DNA from: Beijerinckiaceae bacterium
GTDB lineage: Bacteria; Pseudomonadota; Alphaproteobacteria; Rhizobiales; Beijerinckiaceae
Length of the DNA: 64,000 bases
Direction of reading: 5' to 3'
NCBI GenBank assembly: GCA_027531565.1
Contig: JAPZSB010000007.1
Location: 806,001 to 870,000, forward strand
Shown here: positions 54,913 to 63,394 of the stretch, one piece after another
How positions within the stretch are numbered: the first letter of the stretch is position 1
How the letters are laid out: each line of letters opens with the position of its first letter
Translations under genes and position numbers: made by a program
The notes under the pieces: generated by a model
Seen by the model: only the letters and a program-made list of their open reading frames with translations
Database searches by the model: none
What the model was told of the DNA's origin: nothing

Positions 54913-56523
54913 TCACGCCGCCATCTGGTTCTTCGGGGCGGCGCTCTTCACATCCTGGTCGACATGCGCCTCGAAGCGCTTGAAGTTTTCCTGGAACATG
55001 GCGACGAGCTTCTTCGCAGTCTCGGCGAAGGCCGCCTTGTCCTGCCAGGTCTTGACCGGATAGAGGATATGCGGCTCGACGCCCGGCACCGAGGCCGGCA
55101 CGGCGAAGCCGAAATACGGATCGCGGCGGAAATCGGCCTTGGCGAGCGAGCCGTCCAGAGCCGCCGAGAGCAGGCGGCGCGTGACGCGGATCGGCATGCG
55201 GCGGCCGACGCCATGCTTGCCGCCGGTCCAGCCCGTGTTCACCAGCCAGCAATCGACATGGTGCTTGGCGATGAGATCGCGCAGGAGATTGCCGTAAACG
55301 GCCGGGTGGCGCGGCATGAACGGCGCACCGAAGCAGGTGGAAAACACCGCTTCCGGCTCCGTCACGCCCTTCTCGGTGCCGGCAACCTTCGCCGTATAGC
55401 CCGAGAGGAAGTGATACATGGCTTCCGCCGGGGTGAGCTTGGCGATGGGCGGCAGCACGCCGAAGGCATCGCAGGTCAGCATCACGATGTTCTTCGGATG
55501 GCCGGCGCGGCCGGTTTCCGAGGCGTTCGGGATGAAATGCAGCGGATAGGCGCAGCGCGTATTTTCGGTTTTCGAGCCGTCATCGAAATCCGGGATGCGG
55601 GTTTCGGGGTCGATCACCACGTTTTCCAGCACGGTGCCGAAACGCTGCGTGGTGGCGTAGATTTCCGGCTCGGCCTCGGCCGAGAGACGGATCGTCTTGG
55701 CGTAGCAGCCGCCCTCGAAATTGAAGATACCGCTTTTCGACCAGCCATGCTCGTCATCGCCGATCAGCGTGCGCGAGGGATCCGCCGAGAGCGTGGTCTT
55801 GCCCGTGCCCGAGAGGCCGAAGAAGACCGCGGAATCGCCGGCCGGGCCGACATTGGCCGAGCAATGCATCGGCATCACGCCGGCTTCCGGCAGGGCGTAG
55901 TTGAGATAGGTGAAGACGCTCTTCTTCATCTCGCCGGCATAGGAGGTGCCGCCGATCAGCACGGTCTTCGAGGCGAAATCGACCGCGATGACGGTGCCGG
56001 TGCGGCAGCCATGGCGGGCAGGATCGGCCTTGAAGGACGGCAGGTCGACAATCGTCATTTCCGGCGCGAACGAGGCGAGTTCGTGCAGTTCCGGCCGGAT
56101 CAGCAGGTTGCGGATGAAGAGCGAGTGCCAGGCATATTCGGTGAAGACGCGCACCTTGACCCGGTTGGCGCCATCGGCGCCGCCATAGAGATCCTGCGCG
56201 AAGAGTTCCCTGCCCTTGGCATGGGCGCGGAAATCGGCGAGCAACGTGGCGAAATGCGCCGGGCTCATCGCATTGTTGTTGTCCCACCAGACGGCATTCT
56301 CGGTGCTGGCATCGCGGACGACGAACTTGTCCTTGGGCGAACGGCCGGTATGGACGCCGGTTTCCGCGAGCAGCGCGCCGCCGGCCGTGATGACCGCCTC
56401 GTTGCGGCGGATGGATTCCTCGTAGAGCGCGGGCGCCTCGAGGTTGAGAAGGAACCGGGCCGGAGCCTCGAAGCCGAACGTGTTCGGTCCCAAGGCCTTG
56501 TTGAAGACGCCTCTGGTTTCCAT
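54913..56523 (-). CDS. pckA: Phosphoenolpyruvate carboxykinase (ATP)
   Basis: PckA turns oxaloacetate into phosphoenolpyruvate with ATP, the entry to gluconeogenesis. The 536-residue protein has the kinase-1a site [14 protein letters not shown] with Lys242, the substrate-binding GRSPKDKF near residue 60, GDDEHGW and NTGWTGG. The length matches the bacterial ATP-type enzyme. AGGGAAGGA precedes the ATG. In rhizobia pckA commonly neighbours chvI-chvG; here hugZ stands between. Confidence 0.97.
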   Translation of the reverse strand: METRGVFNKALGPNTFGFEAPARFLLNLEAPALYEESIRRNEAVITAGGALLAETGVHTGRSPKDKFVVRDASTENAVWWDNNNAMSPAHFATLLADFRAHAKGRELFAQDLYGGADGANRVKVRVFTEYAWHSLFIRNLLIRPELHELASFAPEMTIVDLPSFKADPARHGCRTGTVIAVDFASKTVLIGGTSYAGEMKKSVFTYLNYALPEAGVMPMHCSANVGPAGDSAVFFGLSGTGKTTLSADPSRTLIGDDEHGWSKSGIFNFEGGCYAKTIRLSAEAEPEIYATTQRFGTVLENVVIDPETRIPDFDDGSKTENTRCAYPLHFIPNASETGRAGHPKNIVMLTCDAFGVLPPIAKLTPAEAMYHFLSGYTAKVAGTEKGVTEPEAVFSTCFGAPFMPRHPAVYGNLLRDLIAKHHVDCWLVNTGWTGGKHGVGRRMPIRVTRRLLSAALDGSLAKADFRRDPYFGFAVPASVPGVEPHILYPVKTWQDKAAFAETAKKLVAMFQENFKRFEAHVDQDVKSAAPKNQMAA

Positions 56524-56640
56524 GTGCGCGGTCCTTCCCTGGTGAAGCCCGACGGGGGCAAAGGAGATGGCGGGCCCGAAGGCACCGCCATCAGCCGTCG
56601 CTGCAGGTCTCCCCTCCCGCGCGACAGCGATTGGCGGAGG

Positions 56641-56679
56641 CGAATAGCAGGAATCTGCCCTCAGGCAATGGGCTATTCG
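56641..56679 (-). promoter_or_regulatory. Imperfect palindrome upstream of pckA
   Basis: Eight-base arms CGAATAGC (56641-56648) and GCTATTCG (56672-56679) enclose an inner TGCC-CTCA-GGCA. It lies 118-156 bases before the pckA start. The symmetry could be an operator or an RNA hairpin. No regulator can be named from the sequence. Confidence 0.35.
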
Positions 56680-56759
56680 GCTAAATGTTCCAAAGATTTC
56701 CGGAAAAGGTTTACGCGGATTGCTACCATACCAGTGTCGGTCAGATTCGGGCGGAATGG

Positions 56760-57560
56760 TCAGCCGGAATCCCCCGCGGCGCGGGCCTTTTCGGCCAGTT
56801 CCACGAGCATCCTGCGGAGGGTTGCGCCATCCGTGACGGGGCTCCCGAACGGCACCCGGGCCAGGCGGTCACCGGCCATCATGTCGAGCCCGTCCGGATC
56901 GAGGCCGACGGCCTGCCAGGAGCCTTCCGGCATGCCGCAGAGCCGCGTGGCGTAGAGCCGGACGGCATCGGCATGATCCTCGTTCATATGGGCGATGGCC
57001 GAGCGCTCCAGCGCCTCGAACGCCGCCCAGTCAGCGGCGGTCGCGAGGATCGGCGTCGCATCGCCGGAATAGGCCCGGGCAAAACCGCCATTGAGATGCA
57101 TCGCCTGCGGAACCAGCCGGAAGAAGAGGAAATCGGGGAAATCGACATAGACCTTCGCCTTGGGATTTCGGGCGAGGAACCGGTGCCGGACCCGCGGTTC
57201 CCCGTCCGGCTCCGCCATGAACCGCAGGCTGAGCCGCGGATGGGCCAGCGGATCGCCCTTGCCGGGCCGGGACAGGAGCAGCGAGCCGCGCGGATCCGCC
57301 AGCAGGTTCTGCGTGTGGTGCGACAGGCGGGAGGTCAGGATCAGCGGACAGCCGTCGTAATCCGTCGCCACGCTGGTGAGCGTGACCATGGGAAAGCCGC
57401 TTGCCGCCTCGACCGTCCCGAGCGACCCGGTCCGCGCCGCCCGCAGCAGATCACGCGCCAATGCCAGAGGCTCGAAATCCGCGGGCTGGCGGGGATCGCG
57501 CGCCGGCTCCGCGACGCGGCCGGGACCGGGCATTTCCGGATTTGTGGGCGTTTCAGACAT
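56760..57560 (-). CDS. hugZ: HugZ-like heme-binding split-barrel protein
   Basis: The 266-residue protein has a pyridoxamine-phosphate-oxidase-like split barrel (about 35-165) with [24 protein letters not shown]2470 domain (about 185-260) with [12 protein letters not shown] follows. This is the HugZ build; HugZ proteins bind heme and several break it down to release iron. Heme use here is inferred. A strong AGGAGG precedes the ATG at 57560. The gene sits between pckA and chvI. I found no Irr-like box before it. Confidence 0.78.
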   Translation of the reverse strand: MSETPTNPEMPGPGRVAEPARDPRQPADFEPLALARDLLRAARTGSLGTVEAASGFPMVTLTSVATDYDGCPLILTSRLSHHTQNLLADPRGSLLLSRPGKGDPLAHPRLSLRFMAEPDGEPRVRHRFLARNPKAKVYVDFPDFLFFRLVPQAMHLNGGFARAYSGDATPILATAADWAAFEALERSAIAHMNEDHADAVRLYATRLCGMPEGSWQAVGLDPDGLDMMAGDRLARVPFGSPVTDGATLRRMLVELAEKARAAGDSG

Positions 57561-57762
57561 GGCGACCTCCTGATCCGGCATTCCCGCGATGCGCGAGATG
57601 TTTCCTCCCCGGCGCCGGAATTCAAGCGCCAAAACCGGCAGCCGGAGGGGCAATTTGCATCGCCCCGGCTTCGATGCCACAATTCGGCCTGTCTTTGTTC
57701 TAGAGATGCGGCCGACGATGCCGGGAACGGGGTGCACAGCCCTGCGATGACAAGGAAGTCCC

Positions 57763-58461
57763 ATGCCCACGATCGCGCTGGTCGATGATGACCGCAACAT
57801 TCTGACCTCCGTCTCGATCGCGCTCGAGAACGAGGGGTTCCGCATCCAGAGCTACACGGACGGCGCCTCCGCGCTGGACGGGCTGCGGCAGAGCCCGCCG
57901 GACCTCGCGATCTTCGACATCAAGATGCCGCGCATGGACGGGATGGAGCTGCTGCGCCGGCTGCGCCAGAAATCGGACCTGCCGGTGATCTTCCTGACGT
58001 CGAAGGACGAGGAGATCGACGAATTGTTCGGGCTGAAGATGGGTGCCGACGATTTCATCCGGAAGCCGTTCTCGCAGCGCCTGCTGGTCGAGCGGGTGAA
58101 GGCCATCCTCCGCCGCGCTGGCGCCAAGGACCTGCCGGCCAGCAAGGAAGCGGATGCCAAGGTGCTGGAGCGCGGCAACCTCAAGATGGATCCGGAGCGC
58201 CATACCTGCACCTGGAAGGGAGAGCAGGTCGTGCTGACAGTGACCGAGTTCCTCATCCTGCAGTCCCTGGCGCAAAGGCCGGGCGTGGTCCGCAGCAGGA
58301 ACGCGCTGATGGATGCCGCCTATGACGACCAGGTCTATGTCGATGACCGCACGATCGACAGCCACATCAAGCGCCTGCGCAAGAAGTTCAAGCAGGTGGA
58401 CGACGATTTCGAAATGATCGAAACCCTGTATGGTGTGGGCTATCGCTTCAAGGAAGGCTGA
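57763..58461 (+). CDS. chvI: Response regulator ChvI
   Basis: ChvI is the OmpR-type regulator of the ChvG/ChvI system that responds to acid and envelope stress in rhizobia. The 232-residue protein has a receiver domain with the acidic pocket Asp8-Asp10, phospho-acceptor Asp52 and Lys101, then a winged-helix DNA-binding domain (about 135-230, ending TLYGVGYRF). It is followed by chvG after 37 bases. The divergent hugZ leaves about 200 bases for the promoter. Confidence 0.94.
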   Translation: MPTIALVDDDRNILTSVSIALENEGFRIQSYTDGASALDGLRQSPPDLAIFDIKMPRMDGMELLRRLRQKSDLPVIFLTSKDEEIDELFGLKMGADDFIRKPFSQRLLVERVKAILRRAGAKDLPASKEADAKVLERGNLKMDPERHTCTWKGEQVVLTVTEFLILQSLAQRPGVVRSRNALMDAAYDDQVYVDDRTIDSHIKRLRKKFKQVDDDFEMIETLYGVGYRFKEG

Positions 58462-58498
58462 GCGCGGCCCCTGCCGCTGACGCCGCCGGGAGGATTGC

Positions 58499-60286
58499 GT
58501 GCTCGACCGAAACCCAGCCAGCCGCATTGCCGGCCCGGCTCCGGCTGATCCGGCGCCGCCGGTGCGGCGCGGGTTCCGTTCGACCCTGCTGCGCTTTACC
58601 GCGCGGTTCCGCCTCGGGCTGATGCGGCGGCTTTCCTCGAGCCTGACACGGCGCATCGCCTTCCTCAACATCGCGGGGTTGCTGGCGCTGTTCCTCGGGT
58701 TCCTGTGGCTGAACCAGACCCGGGTCGGGGTAATCGATGCGCGCTCGCAATCCCTGTCGCTTCAGGCGGAGATCATCTCGGCGGCGATTGCCAGCGCGGC
58801 CTCGACCAGCGACAACACGATCCAGCTCGACCCGGAGAAGCTGCTGCAGCAGCAGCTGAGCGAAACGCCCCAGCGCGAGGAGCAGGCGCTCGACTGGTTC
58901 GAATTCTCCATCAACCCGGCCCGCGTCGCGCCCATCCTCAAGCGGCTGGTCACGCCGACGCGGACCCGGGCCCGCATCTTCGACCAGGACGGGCTGCTGC
59001 TGCTGGATACCAAGGCGTTCTACACGCCGGGTGCCTTTTCCGATCCGCGTCCGCCGATCGACGACGAGTCGGACTGGACGCTGTTCACGCGGAGCTGGAA
59101 CGCGGTGAAGCAGCGTTTCGGGCGGGTGGACCTGTCGCAGCAGGATTCGCCGACGACGCAGCGCCTTCCGGAAGTGCAGCGCGCGCTCAAGGGTACATCA
59201 GGCAATGTTGTCCGCGTGGCGGCCGACGGACAGACCATCGTCTATGCCGCAAGCCCGATCCAGCGCGGCAGCCGGATCAAGGGGGCGCTGCTGCTCTCGA
59301 CGCAGGAAGGCGACGTGGACCGCATCATCGCCGAGGAACGCTGGGGCTTCGTGCTGGTGTTTCTCATCGCCTCCGGCGTGATGCTCGTCCTGTCGGTCCT
59401 GCTGGCCGGCACGATCGCCGAACCGGTGCGCCGCCTCTCCGAAGCCGCCGACCGCGTGCGGCGCGGCACGCGGGCCCGCGAGGAAATCCCCGACTTCTCG
59501 GATCGCTCCGACGAAATCGGCCAGCTTTCCGTGTCCCTGCGCGACATGACCGGCTCGCTGTACAGCCGGATCGAGGCGATCGAGCGCTTTGCCGCCGATG
59601 TGGCGCATGAGCTTAAGAACCCGCTGACCTCGCTGCGCAGTGCCGTGGAAACGCTGCCGCTGGCGCGCAATCCCGACAGCCGGGACCGGTTGCTGGCGGT
59701 GATCGTGCATGACGTGAAACGGCTGGACCGGCTGATCACCGACATTTCCGATGCCTCCCGGCTCGACGCCGAGCTGCAGCGTGCGCAGGCCAATGTGTTC
59801 GATCTCGGCGCCCTGCTGGGCACGGTGGCCGGGATGAAGAACGACGTGCTGAAACCGGGGGAAGCCCGGGTCGAGGTCATCCTGCCCGCCGCCGGACCGA
59901 AACCCCGCCCGATGCTGATCCGCGGCCATGACAGCCGGATCGTGCAGGTCTTCAACAACCTCATCGACAATGCGCAATCCTTCTCGCCCGAAGGCGGGAT
60001 CGTGCGGGTCCTTGCCGCGCTTGCCGGCCCACGGGTGGAGATCCGGATCGAGGATGACGGGCCGGGCATTCCCGACCATGCGCTCGAGCGGATCTTCGAG
60101 CGCTTCTATACCGACCGGCCGGACCATGGCTTCGGGCAGAATTCCGGGCTCGGCCTCGCCATTTCCAAGCAGATCGTCGAGGCGCATGGCGGCACCATCC
60201 GGGCCGAGAACATCCTCGCCGCGGATGGGCAGCGGGCCGGCGCGCGCTTCATCGTGTCGTTGCCGCTGGCCGGAGCGAGCGGATGA
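58499..60286 (+). CDS. chvG: Sensor histidine kinase ChvG
   Basis: ChvG is the membrane partner of ChvI; in rhizobia its periplasmic domain is held off by ExoR. The 595-residue protein has an N-terminal membrane segment (about 52-72), a stimulus-sensing periplasmic domain (about 73-280), a second membrane segment (about 283-305) and a HAMP linker. HisKA with His370 (FAADVAHELKNPLTSL) and a HATPase domain (about 460-590) follow. The start is GTG with GGGAGG five bases before it. Its stop overlaps the hprK start (ATGA). No exoR is visible in the window. Confidence 0.94.
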   Translation: MLDRNPASRIAGPAPADPAPPVRRGFRSTLLRFTARFRLGLMRRLSSSLTRRIAFLNIAGLLALFLGFLWLNQTRVGVIDARSQSLSLQAEIISAAIASAASTSDNTIQLDPEKLLQQQLSETPQREEQALDWFEFSINPARVAPILKRLVTPTRTRARIFDQDGLLLLDTKAFYTPGAFSDPRPPIDDESDWTLFTRSWNAVKQRFGRVDLSQQDSPTTQRLPEVQRALKGTSGNVVRVAADGQTIVYAASPIQRGSRIKGALLLSTQEGDVDRIIAEERWGFVLVFLIASGVMLVLSVLLAGTIAEPVRRLSEAADRVRRGTRAREEIPDFSDRSDEIGQLSVSLRDMTGSLYSRIEAIERFAADVAHELKNPLTSLRSAVETLPLARNPDSRDRLLAVIVHDVKRLDRLITDISDASRLDAELQRAQANVFDLGALLGTVAGMKNDVLKPGEARVEVILPAAGPKPRPMLIRGHDSRIVQVFNNLIDNAQSFSPEGGIVRVLAALAGPRVEIRIEDDGPGIPDHALERIFERFYTDRPDHGFGQNSGLGLAISKQIVEAHGGTIRAENILAADGQRAGARFIVSLPLAGASG

Positions 60287-60726
60287 TCCCCTCGCGGGAG
60301 AACGTGCATGCCAGCCTGGTGATCCTCGGCGAGACGGGCGTGCTGATCCGCGGCCGGTCGGGCTCGGGCAAGTCCGCGCTCGCCCTTGCCCTGCTTGCCC
60401 GGGCCCGCGCGGCCGGCTGGCATGCGCGCCTTGTCGGCGATGACCGGGTGATGGTCGAGGTGGTGGGCGGGCGGCTGGTCGGGCAGGGCCACGCGGCGGT
60501 GCGCGGGCTGATCGAGGCGCGCGGCACCGGAATCCTGGCTCGCGAGAGCGTCGACCATGGCGTGATTTCCGCCGTCGTGACGCTGGAAGCAAGCCCCGCC
60601 CGGCTGCCGGCCGAGGAGTCGGGGACCACGGCAATCCTCGGGCTTCCCCTGCCGCAGCTGATCCTGCCCGATGACCGCGATCTCGCGGCCAAGGCGGATC
60701 TTGTCATCGGCTGGCTTGAGGCCTAA
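60283..60726 (+). CDS. hprK: HPr kinase/phosphorylase, short alphaproteobacterial form
   Basis: HprK phosphorylates HPr on a serine and removes that phosphate, linking metabolism to the phosphotransfer chain. This 147-residue protein has only the catalytic C-terminal domain, with the P-loop GRSGSGKSAL (24-33), a GDDRV segment and the RGLIEARGTGIL signature. The N-terminal domain of the Firmicute enzyme (about 310 residues) is absent, as is normal in alphaproteobacteria. It is translationally coupled to chvG. Confidence 0.93.
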   Translation: MIPSRENVHASLVILGETGVLIRGRSGSGKSALALALLARARAAGWHARLVGDDRVMVEVVGGRLVGQGHAAVRGLIEARGTGILARESVDHGVISAVVTLEASPARLPAEESGTTAILGLPLPQLILPDDRDLAAKADLVIGWLEA

Positions 60727-60839
60727 TCTCGCATTTGCGAAAAACTCAAGGCAAAATGCTGGTTTCGCTTGCCAAAGGCGCGCGGCTGGACAAAATGCGC
60801 GACCTGCCCTTCCGGGCGGAAAGAGGACCGTATCTCTTC

Positions 60840-61241
60840 ATGATTGGCCTGGTACTCGTCAGCCACGGGCAGCTCGCGACAGAATTCCGATCCGCCATGG
60901 AGCATGTCGTCGGCCGCCAGCAGCAGCTGGCCGTGGTCTGCATCGGACCCGAGGACGACATGGATGCCCGCCGTGGCGAGATTGTGGCGGCGATCCACGA
61001 TGTCGACAGCGGCGACGGTGTCGTCGTCCTCACGGACATGTTCGGCGGCACGCCGTCCAACCTCGCCATTTCGGCCATGAACGGCACGCATGTCGAGGTC
61101 ATCGCGGGGATCAACCTGCCGATGCTGGTCAAGCTGGCGAAGGTCCGCGAGAGCAGCCCGCTTGCCGAAGCCGTGGTTCAGGCGCAGGATGCCGGCCGGA
61201 AATACATCAACGTGGCCAGCCACATCCTGGCCGGCCGGTGA
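60840..61241 (+). CDS. PTS EIIA component, mannose type
   Basis: The 133-residue protein is a soluble mannose-family EIIA with phospho-acceptor His9 (VLVSHGQLA) and the LTDMFGGTPSN segment. With no sugar permease nearby, it probably acts in regulation, as in other alphaproteobacterial hprK-EIIA-HPr clusters. The start at 60840 fits the family; earlier in-frame starts have no match. GAGGA lies 12 bases before it, rather far. It lies 113 bases after hprK and nine before ptsH. It is often named manX or ptsL. Confidence 0.92.
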   Translation: MIGLVLVSHGQLATEFRSAMEHVVGRQQQLAVVCIGPEDDMDARRGEIVAAIHDVDSGDGVVVLTDMFGGTPSNLAISAMNGTHVEVIAGINLPMLVKLAKVRESSPLAEAVVQAQDAGRKYINVASHILAGR

Positions 61242-61250
61242 GGCCCGACC

Positions 61251-61559
61251 ATGGACCAGCCCTGTCCTCCGCCTCCGGTTCTTGACGGCGCGCTGGTGCG
61301 GGAATTCCCGATCATCAACCGCAAGGGCCTGCATGCCCGCGCCTCGGCCAAGTTCGTGCAATGCTGCGAGGCCTTCGATGCCGAGGTGCAGGTGACACGC
61401 TGCGGGGAAACCGTCGGTGGCACCTCGATCATGGGCCTGCTGACCCTCGCTGCCGCGCAGGGCACCACCGTGTCCGTCGCGGCGCGCGGCGCACAGGCCC
61501 GCGAGGCGCTGGATGCGCTTGAGGCGCTGCTGGCCAACCGTTTCGGCGAAGACGAATAA
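61251..61559 (+). CDS. ptsH: Phosphocarrier protein HPr
   Basis: HPr passes phosphate from enzyme I to EIIA proteins. The 102-residue protein has His28 in NRKGLHARAS (the enzyme I site) and Ser59 in TSIMGLL (the HprK site), so both modes of phosphorylation are possible. An extra N-terminal tail of about 15 residues, rich in proline, precedes the fold. Enzyme I (ptsP) is not in the window. Confidence 0.94.
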   Translation: MDQPCPPPPVLDGALVREFPIINRKGLHARASAKFVQCCEAFDAEVQVTRCGETVGGTSIMGLLTLAAAQGTTVSVAARGAQAREALDALEALLANRFGEDE

Positions 61560-61651
61560 TCCCGAGCCCCTTGCCGGTGCATGCCGGACCCCTGCTCGGG
61601 TTCCGGCCGATGGCGTGCGCATGTCCGGGAGTCTTTCCCCGCCATCCGTTC

Positions 61652-61673
61652 GATATAAAGAAATCTTTATATC
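61652..61673 (+). promoter_or_regulatory. Perfect 22-bp palindromic operator before ahcY
   Basis: GATATAAAGA and TCTTTATATC are perfect inverted arms around AA. The site ends four bases before a -35-like TTGCGG (61678-61683), which is 17 bases from a -10-like TATAGC (61701-61706). An AT-rich island in a GC-rich genome, it resembles operators of ArsR-family methyl-cycle regulators (SamR/SahR) found before ahcY and met genes. The regulator gene is not in the window. Confidence 0.75.
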
Positions 61674-61677
61674 TTTA

Positions 61678-61706
61678 TTGCGGGTCGTTCCGGCTTCTGC
61701 TATAGC
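61678..61706 (+). promoter_or_regulatory. Likely sigma-70-type promoter of ahcY
   Basis: TTGCGG and TATAGC are separated by 17 bases. They lie 84-112 bases before the ahcY ATG and directly after the 22-bp palindrome. The match is moderate by sequence, strengthened by position. Confidence 0.55.
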
Positions 61707-61789
61707 GCCGCCATGCCTGCCGAGCTGTTCGCTTCCGGGCCAGACATTGTCCGCGCTGCAGGGACAGCGCGACCATCATCGAGGGTTCC

Positions 61790-63181
61790 ATGGATTACAT
61801 CGTGAAGGATATCGGCCTTGCCGCCTGGGGTCGCAAGGAAATCGACATGGCCGAGACCGAAATGCCGGGTCTCATGGCGGTTCGTGCCGAATACAAGGGC
61901 CAGCAGCCCCTGAAGGGCGCCCGCGTTGCCGGCTGCCTCCACATGACGATCCAGACCGCCGTGCTGATCGAGACGCTGAAGCATCTCGGTGCCGATGTGC
62001 GCTGGTCGTCCTGCAACATCTACTCCACGCAGGACCACGCCGCGGCCGCCATCGCCGCCGGCGGCACGCCGGTCTTCGCGATCAAGGGCGAGACGCTCGA
62101 GGAATACTGGGACTACGTCTACCGCACCGCCCAGTGGGGCGATGGCGGCACGCCGAACATGATCCTCGATGATGGCGGCGACCTGACCATGCTGATCATC
62201 CTCGGCGCCGAGGCGGAAGCCGGCAAGACCGCCTTCCTCGACAAGCCGGGCAACGAGGAAGAGACGATCTTCTTCGCGCTGATCAAGCGGATCCTGAAGG
62301 AAAATCCGGGCTGGTTCACCCGCGTCCGCGACGCGATCAAGGGCGTCTCGGAAGAAACCACCACGGGCGTGCATCGCCTGTATGAGCTGGCCAAGGCCGG
62401 CCGCCTGCCCTTCCCGGCGATCAACGTCAACGACTCGGTGACCAAGTCGAAATTCGACAACCTCTATGGCTGCCGCGAGAGCCTCGTCGACGCGCTGCGC
62501 CGCGGCACGGACGTGATGATGGCCGGCAAGGTGGCCATGGTCGCCGGCTACGGCGACGTGGGCAAGGGCTCGGCCGCCTCGCTGCGGCAGGCCGGCTGCC
62601 GCGTTCTCGTGTCGGAAATCGATCCGATCTGCGCCCTGCAGGCCGCGATGGAAGGCTATGAAGTGACGACGATGGAAGACGCCGCGCCGCGGGCCGACAT
62701 CTTCGTGACTGCCACCGGCAATGTCGACGTCATCACCGTCGACCACATGCGGTCGATGAAGCATCGCGCCATCGTCTGCAATATCGGCCATTTCGACTCG
62801 GAGATCCAGGTTTCCGCGCTGAAGAACTTCAAGTGGGACAACGTGAAACCGCAGGTGGACGAGGTCGAGTTCCCCGATGGCAAGCGCATCATCCTGCTCT
62901 CGGAAGGCCGCCTTGTGAATCTCGGCAATGCCACCGGCCATCCGAGCTTCGTGATGTCCTGCTCGTTCTCGAACCAGACGCTGGCCCAGATCGAACTCTG
63001 GAACCACCACAAGAAATACGAGAACAAGGTCTACACCCTGCCGAAGCATCTCGACGAGAAGGTCGCGGCGCTGCATCTCGACAAGGTCGGCGCCAAGCTG
63101 ACCAAGCTCTCGGACAAGCAGGCCAGCTATATCGGCGTGCCGGAAGCCGGCCCGTTCAAGCCGGAAACCTATCGCTACTGA
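61790..63181 (+). CDS. ahcY: Adenosylhomocysteinase
   Basis: AhcY splits S-adenosylhomocysteine into adenosine and homocysteine, keeping methylation reactions going. The 463-residue protein has the NAD-binding [10 protein letters not shown], the catalytic lysine region [14 protein letters not shown] and the conserved C-terminus ending PFKPETYRY. The length matches the bacterial enzyme. It stands alone between a palindromic operator and a terminator. It serves methyltransferases such as PmtA and RsmI in this window. Confidence 0.97.
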   Translation: MDYIVKDIGLAAWGRKEIDMAETEMPGLMAVRAEYKGQQPLKGARVAGCLHMTIQTAVLIETLKHLGADVRWSSCNIYSTQDHAAAAIAAGGTPVFAIKGETLEEYWDYVYRTAQWGDGGTPNMILDDGGDLTMLIILGAEAEAGKTAFLDKPGNEEETIFFALIKRILKENPGWFTRVRDAIKGVSEETTTGVHRLYELAKAGRLPFPAINVNDSVTKSKFDNLYGCRESLVDALRRGTDVMMAGKVAMVAGYGDVGKGSAASLRQAGCRVLVSEIDPICALQAAMEGYEVTTMEDAAPRADIFVTATGNVDVITVDHMRSMKHRAIVCNIGHFDSEIQVSALKNFKWDNVKPQVDEVEFPDGKRIILLSEGRLVNLGNATGHPSFVMSCSFSNQTLAQIELWNHHKKYENKVYTLPKHLDEKVAALHLDKVGAKLTKLSDKQASYIGVPEAGPFKPETYRY

Positions 63182-63233
63182 CCGCCGGTTGCGGCGCCCG
63201 CGCCGCATTCGCGTTTCGTTCCGAACACCGAAG

Positions 63234-63257
63234 ATGCGCCCGGGAAACCGGGCGCAT
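63234..63257 (+). terminator. Terminator after ahcY
   Basis: Ten-base perfect arms ATGCGCCCGG and CCGGGCGCAT surround a GAAA tetraloop and are followed by TAATTGTTTG. It lies 52 bases after the ahcY stop. Confidence 0.85.
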
Positions 63258-63394
63258 TAATTGTTTGCTAACCACTTCCTGACGGAGTCTCCGGCTGGTT
63301 AAAGTGCGCGCCATCGCGATTCAGAAGTGATTCGCGGCGCGTGGCGGCAACGGCGATCGTGCTTCCTCGGCGGGGAGCGCGCGGAGGCCAGGGG

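Noticed and set aside
57561-57762. Irr-like or other iron box before hugZ
   Set aside because: A lone TTCTAGA is present near 57698 but without the matching second arm.
60729-60740. Palindrome TCGCA-TT-TGCGA between hprK and the EIIA gene
   Set aside because: Five-base arms only; too short to call an operator.
61560-61789. SAH riboswitch before ahcY
   Set aside because: The leader has a DNA-type palindrome at the promoter but no conserved riboswitch core that I can recognise between the promoter and the ATG.
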